Positions 1 to 6,492 of a stretch of 6,648 bases of DNA are shown here, one piece after another. The position numbers were made by a program, and so were the translations under genes. A model generated the notes under the pieces. The model saw only the letters and a program-made list of their open reading frames with translations, was not told the DNA's origin and ran no database searches. Location: contig JALUHL010000225.1 of the NCBI GenBank assembly GCA_027053695.1, positions 1 to 6,648 of the forward strand, given 5' to 3'. The first letter of the stretch is position 1; the number at the start of each line of letters is the position of its first letter. This DNA is from Ghiorsea sp. Its GTDB lineage: Bacteria; Pseudomonadota; Zetaproteobacteria; Mariprofundales; Mariprofundaceae.

Positions 1-702
1 ATCCACACCCAAACAATGAAAGTCACCTGAAGTGACGGCAATAGGGTAACCATGGTGTAAGACACGCAACTGTTCCAACTGCTCGATTTTTTCAGCTTTG
101 CATGGGGCTAGCGATGAGTATTTGAGTAGGAAATCACGGCGATAAGCATACAAGCCCACATGCTGTTGCATATCAGTAGATTCAAGTGCGTTCTTGTTTC
201 TAGGGAAAGGGATGGGCGCGCGGCTGAAATACATGGCATGGCCTAAAGCATTGCATACAAGTTTGACCACATTGGCATCTTCAAAATCGGCTGCTTGGCG
301 GATGGGGTGAGCCAGTGTCGCCATTTGCAAATCGGCTTGCTCAGCAAAAGGCGCAATGACGGCTTGGATGGCTTGTGGATGAATCAAAGGCTCATCACCT
401 TGCACATTAATCACAATATCCACATCAATATTAGCAAAGGCTTCGGCAAGGCGCTCTGTGCCGCTTTCATGGTCAGCCCTTGTGATGGCAACTTCTGCAC
501 CCGCTTCTTTGGCAACATCTACAATGCCTTGATGATCGGTGGCGACAATCACACGCCCCAACCCTGTGGCCAAGGCGCGTTCAATCACATGAACAATCAT
601 GGGTTTGCCTGCAAGTTGGGCTAAAGGTTTGCCAGGAAACCTTGTGGATTCAAAGCGGGCAGGGATGCCAATCGCATAGCTTAAATCAGTGGGTAAAGAC
701 AT
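1..702 (-). CDS. kdsB: 3-deoxy-manno-octulosonate cytidylyltransferase (CMP-Kdo synthetase), partial: C-terminus outside window
   Basis: KdsB activates Kdo with CTP to give CMP-Kdo and pyrophosphate, in the cytoplasm, for transfer onto lipid A in LPS inner-core synthesis. I translated 234 codons from the ATG at 702-700. The family signatures are present: IPARFESTRFPGKPL at residues 13-27 (nucleotide-binding loop), VATD at 53-56, DHESGTER at 77-84 and NVQGDEP at 99-105. The reading frame is open to the window edge and ends in GVD, the start of the conserved C-terminal GVDxPED stretch. Compared with the roughly 250 aa usual for the family (E. coli 248), only about 15 residues are missing, so the gene is cut by the window and not broken. 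There is no clear Shine-Dalgarno sequence. The start lies one base after the hldA stop (TGAcATG), which suggests translation by termination-reinitiation. Confidence 0.96.
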   Translation of the reverse strand, partial: MSLPTDLSYAIGIPARFESTRFPGKPLAQLAGKPMIVHVIERALATGLGRVIVATDHQGIVDVAKEAGAEVAITRADHESGTERLAEAFANIDVDIVINVQGDEPLIHPQAIQAVIAPFAEQADLQMATLAHPIRQAADFEDANVVKLVCNALGHAMYFSRAPIPFPRNKNALESTDMQQHVGLYAYRRDFLLKYSSLAPCKAEKIEQLEQLRVLHHGYPIAVTSGDFHCLGVD

Positions 703-703
703 G

Positions 704-1621
704 TCAGTGGCGCTCGATTTCCTGCCAAGTGGCCGTTGCTGTGCCGACCTTGCCGACCACAACACCTGCAGCTTGGTTGGCAGTTTTTGCAGCTTGAAAG
801 GGCGATTTCCCTTGTGCTAAACATGCGGTAAACACGGCAATCACGGTATCGCCAGCACCTGTTACATCGAACACATCACGCGCGGCGGTGGGAATATGAT
901 GGCATTGCTCACCATCAAATAGGGTCATGCCTTGTTCAGAGCGGGTAATCAAAATGTAATCAAGGTCAAGTTTGTCGCATAGGTGTTTGGCCATGCTTTC
1001 TACATGTTTATCTTCATTGATATTATCCATGCCTGCCATTTCGGATGCTTCAAGTAAATTGGGTGTAATAAACGTAACCCCTTGATAAGCACCCGTATTC
1101 AAAGGTTTAGGGTCAATGCCAACAATTTTACCTTTGAGCTCAGGAATCAGTTGTTTGAGCAAATCAGGGCTGAGCATCCCTTTGGCATAATCGGATATAA
1201 TCACAGCCGTGGCACTGCTAAGTTTGGCGCGCACCACATCTAAAATTTTGTGCTGTGTATCAGGATGGATTGGCGTTGCCCATTCATGGTCATAGCGCAC
1301 GATTTGCTGATGGCCTGCAACCACACGCGTTTTGATAGCAGTGGGGCGCTCATTCTTTTTGGTAAATACACCATCATCATCAGAGTTTAACTCACCCAAT
1401 CGGTTGTGTACCCATTCACCTGGCTCATCATCACCAACCACACCAAACATGGCAGACTTGGTTTCTAAAGCGTGAAGGTTGCGAATCACATTGGCAGAAC
1501 CGCCCAATCTGCGGTCAATATCCTGCACATTGACCACAGGCACAGGCGCTTCTGGCGAAATGCGGGTGACATCACCCCAAATAAATTCATCCACGATAAT
1601 GTCGCCAATCACTAGAATCAT
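704..1621 (-). CDS. hldA: D-glycero-beta-D-manno-heptose-7-phosphate kinase (monofunctional RfaE1/HldA type)
   Basis: This cytoplasmic PfkB/ribokinase-family sugar kinase phosphorylates D-glycero-D-manno-heptose 7-phosphate at C1, a step towards ADP-heptose for the LPS inner core. The N-terminus (residues 1-30: GDIIVDEFIWGDVTR then ISPEAPVPVV) is the RfaE sugar-binding signature. GGSANVIRNL at 40-49 is PfkB motif 1, and DVTGAGDT at 252-259 is PfkB motif 2 with the catalytic base D258. At 305 aa it holds only the kinase domain. The E. coli HldE (477 aa) has a C-terminal nucleotidyltransferase domain that is absent here, so a separate RfaE2/HldC adenylyltransferase is expected elsewhere in the genome. 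The start is supported by AGGAG nine bases upstream of the ATG, inside the end of rlmN, with which it shares an ATGA overlap. kdsB follows after one base. Both spacings indicate one transcript and coupled translation. Confidence 0.95.
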   Translation of the reverse strand: MILVIGDIIVDEFIWGDVTRISPEAPVPVVNVQDIDRRLGGSANVIRNLHALETKSAMFGVVGDDEPGEWVHNRLGELNSDDDGVFTKKNERPTAIKTRVVAGHQQIVRYDHEWATPIHPDTQHKILDVVRAKLSSATAVIISDYAKGMLSPDLLKQLIPELKGKIVGIDPKPLNTGAYQGVTFITPNLLEASEMAGMDNINEDKHVESMAKHLCDKLDLDYILITRSEQGMTLFDGEQCHHIPTAARDVFDVTGAGDTVIAVFTACLAQGKSPFQAAKTANQAAGVVVGKVGTATATWQEIERH

Positions 1622-2691
1622 AAGCTTTTGCTCCTCTGCAACTTAAGGTTAGCAGCGCGTTGGTTGACCTCTGTTTTGAGTTGTCCGCAAGCTGCAGATA
1701 TATCTCTGCCTTTGGATATGCGAACCACAGCAACCACACCTGCATCATTAAGAAAATTACGAAACATATCAACCACTTCATCATTGGGTCGCTGATATTT
1801 GCTGCCCTCAAATGGATTGAAGGGCAGGATATTGACCGTGCTGTTCATGGCTTTAGCAATGTCCACCAAGCGCTTGGCATCATCTATGGTGTCGTTGATA
1901 CCAGCCAGCAATACATATTCAATCAAGACCCGTTTTCGGCTACGCGCTGCCACGTATGTTTTCATTGCCTTAAGCAACTCTTCCAATGGATATTTCTGAT
2001 TGATGGGCATGATTTGGTTGCGCACTTTATTGGTGGTAGCATTCAGCGATACTGCCAAACTGCACGGTAAATCATCCTCAAGCATACGGTAAATCGCGGG
2101 TACAAGACCTGCTGTGGAAATGGTGACGCGACGCGGGCTAAGCGCCATACCTTGTTCGTGGGTGAGCATACGAATAAATTTAGCTACATGCGCATAGTTA
2201 TGCAGTGGTTCACCCATACCCATCATGACTACATTACGCGGAAACTTGCCCAAAACTCTTTGCGCAATAAAGATTTCTTGCATCATTTCTGCGGTGGTGA
2301 GGTTGCGGGTTAAACCTGCGGTCGCCGTTAAACAAAACTCGCAACCAATGGCACAACCCACTTGCGATGAAATGCATTGGGTGATTCTATCTTCTGCTGG
2401 AATAAGCACACTTTCCACGTCTTTATTATCGCTCATGCGAATAAGCAGCTTTTGCGTATTGTCCTCAGCTTGTTGCGCTGTGACCACTTCGGGCAGGCTT
2501 AAATCATAGCGCTCTTGCAGATGGTGCAGGAGTTTCTTTGGAAAATCTGGGATGGTTTCCAAATCAAATTCGGCATAACGAAAGATTTTGCCCATGACTT
2601 TCTTGGCATGCACAGGCGATACATCAAGCTGCTCACAGATATGAAGTAAATCTTGGTAGTCTAAGCCGAGCAGGGAAGGTTTAGGGTTCAT
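1618..2691 (-). CDS. rlmN: 23S rRNA (adenine2503-C2)/tRNA(adenine37-C2)-methyltransferase RlmN
   Basis: RlmN is a radical-SAM enzyme that methylates C2 of A2503 in 23S rRNA and of A37 in some tRNAs, improving translational accuracy. The 357-aa product is of normal family length. The [4Fe-4S] motif CxxxCxxC is at C113, C117 and C120. C106, seven residues before C113, and C335 in the AACGQL stretch match the catalytic pair C118/C355 of the E. coli enzyme. GMGEP at 158-162 is the SAM-binding loop. The N-terminal stretch SLLGLDYQDLL aligns by eye with the start of E. coli RlmN, which supports the ATG at 2691. No Shine-Dalgarno sequence precedes that ATG. An intrinsic terminator ends about 15 bases upstream, so the source of the transcript is unclear. 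It is the first gene of the rlmN-hldA-kdsB unit, overlapping hldA by four bases. Confidence 0.96.
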   Translation of the reverse strand: MNPKPSLLGLDYQDLLHICEQLDVSPVHAKKVMGKIFRYAEFDLETIPDFPKKLLHHLQERYDLSLPEVVTAQQAEDNTQKLLIRMSDNKDVESVLIPAEDRITQCISSQVGCAIGCEFCLTATAGLTRNLTTAEMMQEIFIAQRVLGKFPRNVVMMGMGEPLHNYAHVAKFIRMLTHEQGMALSPRRVTISTAGLVPAIYRMLEDDLPCSLAVSLNATTNKVRNQIMPINQKYPLEELLKAMKTYVAARSRKRVLIEYVLLAGINDTIDDAKRLVDIAKAMNSTVNILPFNPFEGSKYQRPNDEVVDMFRNFLNDAGVVAVVRISKGRDISAACGQLKTEVNQRAANLKLQRSKSL

Positions 2692-2706
2692 GATATAGTA
2701 TCAAAC

Positions 2707-2730
2707 AAAAAAGGGAGCATAAAGCTCCCT
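2707..2730 (-). terminator. Rho-independent terminator after fdxA, just upstream of rlmN
   Basis: On the minus strand a perfect 7-bp GC-rich stem (AGGGAGC / GCTCCCT, arms 2724-2730 and 2712-2718, 5-base loop) is followed directly by a run of T (2712 down to 2707). It lies 22 bases after the fdxA stop and about 15 bases before the rlmN ATG. It therefore ends the fdxA transcript but also sits in what would be the rlmN leader. Confidence 0.87.
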
Positions 2731-2752
2731 AGTTTCAATCGGTTGTAAAATT

Positions 2753-3097
2753 TTAAAGACCGTATTTGGCTTTGTTCGCAGATACTTCTTCAGCAGAAGG
2801 TGGCGTATGGTCATTCACTTCTGCAAGATCAAAGGCATCACGATCCGTATCGCAAAGGTCATTTAAGGCGATGTCTGATTCAAATACATCAGGCACATCT
2901 TCTTCTGGATAAATAGCTTCCCACGGGCATTCAGGCTCACAAACTGCGCAATCAATGCATTCTTCAGGCGAAATATAAAGCATATTCGGCGTGTCATCGG
3001 ATGTTTCCTTGGGTTGATAAAAACAATCCACAGGGCATACCGCAACACAAGCAGTATCAACGCAATCTTTACAAAGTTGGGTAACTACAAAAGCCAT
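2753..3097 (-). CDS. fdxA: 7Fe ferredoxin, FdxA type ([3Fe-4S][4Fe-4S])
   Basis: This is a small soluble electron carrier of the Azotobacter FdI type; its redox partners are not shown here. I chose the ATG at 3097 (114 aa), not the open frame extending to 3238. It has GAGG eight bases upstream, and the protein then begins MAFVVTQLC as FdxA proteins do. The extra upstream frame would run into a terminator hairpin. The first cluster motif is C9-x2-C12-x4-C17-x3-C21-P. The wider C12-C17 spacing is the hallmark of 7Fe ferredoxins, in which C9, C17 and C57 would hold the [3Fe-4S] cluster. C21, C47, C50 and C53 would hold the [4Fe-4S] cluster. The loop between C25 and C47 is about seven residues longer than in Azotobacter FdI. 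The C-terminal tail (59-114) is acidic. The gene is flanked by two terminators, so it is a single-gene unit. Confidence 0.93.
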   Translation of the reverse strand: MAFVVTQLCKDCVDTACVAVCPVDCFYQPKETSDDTPNMLYISPEECIDCAVCEPECPWEAIYPEEDVPDVFESDIALNDLCDTDRDAFDLAEVNDHTPPSAEEVSANKAKYGL

Positions 3098-3142
3098 GAT
3101 TTTAACCTCTTTAAGATATTTGGAATAATATAAACTATGCGA

Positions 3143-3170
3143 ACTATACGATGAAACAACATTTATCCAA
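3143..3170 (-). promoter_or_regulatory. Candidate sigma70-like promoter of fdxA
   Basis: On the minus strand, TTGGAT (3170-3165) and TATAGT (3148-3143) are separated by 16 bases, about 45 bases before the fdxA ATG. The -10 is good (5 of 6) and the -35 is weak (3 of 6). A second possible -10, TATATT, lies at 3132-3127. A promoter is required here because a terminator closes the preceding operon at 3190-3226. Confidence 0.35.
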
Positions 3171-3189
3171 GCATGATTTATTACACGAT

Positions 3190-3226
3190 AAAAAAAGAGC
3201 CTGTATGCAAAAGCAAAACAGGCTCT
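3190..3226 (-). terminator. Rho-independent terminator of the membrane protein/VWA lipoprotein operon
   Basis: On the minus strand a perfect 9-bp stem (AGAGCCTGT / ACAGGCTCT, arms 3218-3226 and 3196-3204, 13-base loop) is followed by seven T (3196-3190). It begins 33 bases after the VWA lipoprotein stop. The other strand lacks a comparable T-run after the stem, so it is directional. Confidence 0.88.
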
Positions 3227-3259
3227 ATTTAATCTCATTAAACTTGTATTTATAACAAC

Positions 3260-3916
3260 TTAATCAAGAATAATGGACTCCAAACGCTCCATATCGTTGA
3301 CGACTTTCCATGTGCCTTCGCCAGCGTTAACGCGTTCTTCCCATTTTTGTAGTCTATCCATGTATTCTCGTGGGTCGATATTATCGCTGCGCAGTTTGGT
3401 CACATTCAATGCCACCACATTAAACCCTTGAAGCTGCAAAGGAATATCTCGCACATAACCTTTTTTAAGTTCCTCTTTTAAATCAGAGAAAATTAAAATG
3501 GTTTTTTTGCCTACATTGGCTTCATTCAGATATTCAACCGCTTGTAAGATACCACCAGTAATATCGGTATAACCACTAGATTTTACACTTTTAACAAAGG
3601 CATCAACTTTTTCTCTGAATTGACGCTTTTGCCTATTGGCAATGCTTGGTCTGTCATCAAAGGTGACTTTAGCAATAATATCTTTTTCACTAAAGCTTGC
3701 CGTATCCACACGCGCCACAGCAAAAGTGTCGCCGGGATTGAGCTTAGCCAAAGTAAAGTTAATCAAATGTTGGGCTTTAACCAGCTCTTGGGTGTAAGTG
3801 CCTGATGTATCAAGCAGCATATACACGCCTTTGGTGGTTGGGCCTTCTTTGTGGTCTTGATTATCACAGCCTGCTAAGAGCAGGGATGAAACGAATATTA
3901 TCCATAAGTATTTCAT
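3260..3916 (-). CDS. VWA-domain lipoprotein, predicted inner-membrane anchored and periplasmic
   Basis: The 218-aa product starts with a type II signal peptide: a hydrophobic stretch at residues 3-14 and lipobox LLAG-C, lipidation at C17. Residue +2 is D18 and +3 is N19. In E. coli, Asp at +2 is a Lol-avoidance signal, so the protein should stay in the inner membrane facing the periplasm. The rest is a von Willebrand A domain. Its metal-dependent adhesion site (MIDAS) reads DTSGT at 36-40 (D36, S38, T40), a threonine in YTDIT at 116-120 (T117 or T120), and FSD at 143-145 (D145). The full site is present, so divalent-metal binding of a protein ligand is expected. GGAGG seven bases upstream supports the ATG at 3916. 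The start overlaps the stop of the preceding membrane-protein gene as ATGA, so the two are translationally coupled. The ligand is unknown, but the coupled membrane protein is the obvious candidate partner. Confidence 0.88.
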   Translation of the reverse strand: MKYLWIIFVSSLLLAGCDNQDHKEGPTTKGVYMLLDTSGTYTQELVKAQHLINFTLAKLNPGDTFAVARVDTASFSEKDIIAKVTFDDRPSIANRQKRQFREKVDAFVKSVKSSGYTDITGGILQAVEYLNEANVGKKTILIFSDLKEELKKGYVRDIPLQLQGFNVVALNVTKLRSDNIDPREYMDRLQKWEERVNAGEGTWKVVNDMERLESIILD

Positions 3917-5388
3917 GATGACACCTCCATAGTTTGTGTATCAAGCGGGTTAAATCCTGATGCGCCTTTTTTCTTAGCTTGAGGCTGTGCGCCTTTGATT
4001 TTAAGCTCAATCCAAAGTGGGATAAAGATAAGCAAGTCATACACGCTCACCAGCATTTGACCCAAATAATGGGCGCTGTTGGCGGATAGCTCGAAAGTAA
4101 AGCTCAGCGAGCGAAGCACAGTTACAGCCGCCATACCAAGCACAGTGCGCGCAGCATGAATAAACGATTCAAGTGGAATGGCAACAAACACCAAAGCAAA
4201 GGGAAGAATAAAGCCCATACCCATTTGCGCTGCGGTGGTAATCCAACGGTCGGATAAATCCGATGCGTTTGCAGCTTGCGCAGCGCCATCAAGCAAGGAA
4301 GCGCGCAGGGCGGCATCATCTTGGGATAAAATTTCGCGCATATAAGCCAGCCCAGCTTCTACGCTGGCAAGCATAAGAAGAATAGCAAAGGTGATAAACA
4401 CCATGCGAATACGCATACTATCTTTCATCGCGCCAATCACGGGAAACAAGCGGGTAATACGCAGGCTTTCCATCAAGAATAAACCCATAGCCACTTCGAC
4501 AAGGATAATCACCAGTGCGGCAATGTTTGCCACTTTATATCCCATCATGGTGCTGCTGCCGCCAACCATTTCCTGCATAGGCCTTGCAATCAGATTAAAA
4601 TTAATCATTGCGCCACCAATGGCAATGGCAAGCACAAAACCAGCCACAAAAAATTGGGTGAGCGAAGAAGAAGATAATGTTTTCTTGGCTGTATCGGTTT
4701 CATGGATGATTTTTTCATAGCTTTCCATATGCCTATCCACAACTTTGATACGCTCAAGCAAAGCATTCACATCTTGGTCAACCTGCTTGAGGTCTTTATT
4801 CATGCCGCGCCATGCAGGTTGCATTTTTTGCAGCAGCATATGCCGCTCACGGCTAGCTTTCCTATATTCTTCCAAGGTTTTCTCGTGGTTCTTTTCCATG
4901 GAGCCATGAATGCTGTCCAGAATATCGCCTACCATAGGATCATTCTTAGAAGTCGTAATTTTAGCCACGGCATCCACCGCTTTTGCCCAACCCGGCGCTT
5001 CAGGTGGCACATCAGCACTGTGTTTATAATCTTCATCCATCTGCGTAACCACATCATTGATTTTGCGATGCAGAGTAGGGTATTCTGCCAAGTCTTTCTC
5101 AACAATGTTATGAATGCGCTCAAATTCGCGCTCAATCTCATGCTCGGAGGCTTCTTGCCCCTCAGCGATTAAGACCTCGGTATTGCGTTGTGTTAAGCGT
5201 TTTTCAGCCTCAGACAATGAGGTGGATGCTTGCTTGAATGCATGTTGAATCAAAGCTGCAACAGCCTGAATCATTTTATGCATAGGGTTTCTTGCAAGAT
5301 AGGTGAGTGTGACGAGTAAAACAGCCCAAATCACGGCTGAAATCGCGGCACTTTCTGACCATAATAAATAGATTTCGTTGATTGACAT
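3913..5388 (-). CDS. Polytopic inner-membrane protein with long cytoplasmic coiled-coil domain, family not recognised
   Basis: I do not recognise this 491-aa protein. One hydrophobic helix at 14-32 is followed by RNPMHK, which places the next part in the cytoplasm. Residues about 50-240 are charged, helical and rich in heptad-like patterns, probably coiled coil, with a Pro-rich break at 128-133 (PPEAPG). Further hydrophobic segments lie at about 244-264, 285-307, 328-350, 387-407 and 444-464, and perhaps 411-431. The loop between 351 and 386 would be periplasmic and could meet the VWA lipoprotein. The C-terminus (465-491) starts with a basic patch (AKKK, 471-474). It is not an obvious MotA/TolQ/ExbB, chemoreceptor or transporter: I see no such signature. 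The ATG at 5388 has a strong AGGAGG six bases upstream. It is the first gene of a two-gene operon with the VWA lipoprotein, overlapping by four bases. A structural or signalling membrane complex is an inference only. Confidence 0.85.
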   Translation of the reverse strand: MSINEIYLLWSESAAISAVIWAVLLVTLTYLARNPMHKMIQAVAALIQHAFKQASTSLSEAEKRLTQRNTEVLIAEGQEASEHEIEREFERIHNIVEKDLAEYPTLHRKINDVVTQMDEDYKHSADVPPEAPGWAKAVDAVAKITTSKNDPMVGDILDSIHGSMEKNHEKTLEEYRKASRERHMLLQKMQPAWRGMNKDLKQVDQDVNALLERIKVVDRHMESYEKIIHETDTAKKTLSSSSLTQFFVAGFVLAIAIGGAMINFNLIARPMQEMVGGSSTMMGYKVANIAALVIILVEVAMGLFLMESLRITRLFPVIGAMKDSMRIRMVFITFAILLMLASVEAGLAYMREILSQDDAALRASLLDGAAQAANASDLSDRWITTAAQMGMGFILPFALVFVAIPLESFIHAARTVLGMAAVTVLRSLSFTFELSANSAHYLGQMLVSVYDLLIFIPLWIELKIKGAQPQAKKKGASGFNPLDTQTMEVSS

Positions 5389-5711
5389 CGTAAGCCTCCT
5401 TTGCGCTGATAAAAAGCAGCGACCTTTGCTGATATCGATAGATTGAGGCTAGGCTTGGCAGAGATATGGAATATGTTACCGATGTCACAAGAAAGTGAAT
5501 TTCAATATGGATTTGGCGGATAAAGCGTTGCGGTTATTTTGTTTTCCAATGTTTCAAAAAAGCGATGTTGGGGTGTGCCAAATTGACAGCATCTGCCAAG
5601 CGGATTGAAAGCTTGGTAAGCGGTGAGCTTAGGCGCATATAGGGTTTGTAAGGATATTGTGACAAATGACCGAGGGTGCAACATCATTTTTCATGGTTAC
5701 TATTGCCGCCT
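5389..5711. other. Divergent intergenic region between the membrane protein operon and the NERD-like gene
   Basis: About 320 bases with no convincing gene; both divergent promoters should lie here. Seen directly: the strong ribosome binding site of the minus-strand operon at 5395-5400; a 6-bp inverted repeat CCAAGC/GCTTGG at 5596-5601 and 5611-5616; and 7-bp inverted arms ATTTGGC (5511-5517) and GCCAAAT (5577-5583), 59 bases apart. A perfect TTGACA at 5583-5588 on the plus strand lacks a good -10 at 16-18 bases. I could not assign either promoter with confidence. The inverted repeats are short enough to be chance, although the first could be an operator. Confidence 0.5.
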
Positions 5712-6317
5712 ATGCAGATGAACACACATTCTAATTTGGAAACCTTCCAATCCTTTTTCGCGGATTACGGCTTATATATAGGTCTTGTTGTGGTTGCGGT
5801 TATCGCGGGCTTGATGGTTTATAAACATGTTCAATCCGATGCGCATACCTTGAAGCAAGCCTTGAAAAAGTATGCCAAGGCTGTTGAAAAAGATGTGGTG
5901 CTGTTTGATGGCGTGGATAGTTATCAATTTGCTGATTATTTGGTGTTGCTGCAAGGGAAAATCGTGGTCATCAAGCTTGATGATAGCGATGGTTATATCT
6001 TTGGTGCGGAAAATATCCATGAATGGACATGCGTGAAAAACAATGTGACGCGCAAGTTTGCTAACCCATTACGAAAGCTCAATCACTTTGCCACTCAAAT
6101 CAAACAGACCTCTGCTTTTGATGATGTGCAGGCAAACGTGTTGTTTGGCTCATCGGCAAGCTTTCCTAAAGGTGTGCCTGAGCATGTATTGCAAATGGCA
6201 TGTTTGGATAAGGATTTAGAAGCTTTGGTTGGGGATGAAGCTAAACATGAACAAGCCGAACAAGCTTGGCATGATTTGATTGCCATGGTCAAAAAAGATA
6301 AGGATAAGGTCGGGTAG
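5712..6317 (+). CDS. Membrane-anchored NERD-like domain protein, catalytic motif apparently degenerate
   Basis: The 201-aa product has one transmembrane helix at about 19-36 (GLYIGLVVVAVIAGLMV), preceded by an acidic segment and followed by YKH. The remaining domain should therefore be cytoplasmic. Residues about 60-160 resemble the NERD (nuclease-related) domain by eye: GYIFG at 94-98, W105, NPL at 118-120, then a strand reading VLFGSSASFPKGVPEHVL (143-160) like the family's late VVF...F....P motif. The family's ExK metal/catalytic motif normally sits just before the G-W-I-F-G segment; here the aligned residues are K88-L-D90. D75 may match the upstream Asp. So the fold is kept but nuclease activity is doubtful. 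The tail is charged (KKDKDK). The start is uncertain: ATG 5712, ATG 5718 and an upstream GTG at 5676 (12 residues longer) are all in frame and none has a good Shine-Dalgarno. It is transcribed away from the membrane protein operon. Confidence 0.72.
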   Translation: MQMNTHSNLETFQSFFADYGLYIGLVVVAVIAGLMVYKHVQSDAHTLKQALKKYAKAVEKDVVLFDGVDSYQFADYLVLLQGKIVVIKLDDSDGYIFGAENIHEWTCVKNNVTRKFANPLRKLNHFATQIKQTSAFDDVQANVLFGSSASFPKGVPEHVLQMACLDKDLEALVGDEAKHEQAEQAWHDLIAMVKKDKDKVG

Positions 6318-6383
6318 GTTTAGAAAGGCAATGAAGTAGGAGTGCTGGTGTTGTTGCGTACAATGTAAGGTGTTTGGGAGCAT

Positions 6384-6410
6384 GTAAAAGCTGAATCAAT
6401 TGAGCTTTAC
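6384..6410. repeat. Imperfect hairpin downstream of the NERD-like gene
   Basis: GTAAAAGCT (6384-6392) and AGCTTTAC (6403-6410) form an 8-bp stem with one bulged A and a 10-base loop, 67 bases after the stop at 6317. No T-run follows on either strand, so it is a weak candidate for transcription termination or RNA stabilisation. Nothing else was seen between 6318 and 6492: all frames are short and broken. Confidence 0.3.
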
Positions 6411-6492
6411 CTTAGAGGCTTTAAACTTACTTACTATCTTGGCAATGAAAGTTCCAATGGTAATCTGAATGTTTAGAGCGGAAATTTTCTTT

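Noticed and set aside
295..624. 109-aa plus-strand open frame opposite kdsB
   Set aside because: The opposite strand shows all KdsB motifs across the same bases, so this is a shadow frame.
3098..3238. N-terminal extension of the ferredoxin frame giving a 161-aa protein
   Set aside because: The extension overlaps the terminator hairpin at 3190-3226, has no FdxA-like sequence, and the ATG at 3097 has a good GAGG site and the typical MAFVVT start.
4702..5172. 156-aa plus-strand open frame inside the membrane protein gene
   Set aside because: It is antisense to a long coding frame with a strong start signal; the translation has no domain signal and is a shadow of the real gene.
3913..5388. Zorya-like (ZorA/MotA-type) defence membrane component
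   Set aside because: A membrane protein with a long helical cytoplasmic part prompted the idea, but there is no MotA/ExbB signature, no OmpA/MotB-like partner and no helicase or nuclease gene in the operon.
5583..5611. Sigma70 promoter based on TTGACA at 5583-5588
   Set aside because: At 16-18 bases downstream the hexamers are TTGAAA, TGAAAG and GAAAGC, none close to TATAAT, so I did not annotate a promoter.
5502..5687. 61-aa minus-strand open frame in the divergent intergenic region
   Set aside because: No ribosome binding site, no recognisable domain, and it would occupy the region needed for both divergent promoters.
6384..6410. Rho-independent terminator for the NERD-like gene
   Set aside because: The stem is AT-rich with a bulge and no T-run follows on either strand; kept only as a low-confidence hairpin.
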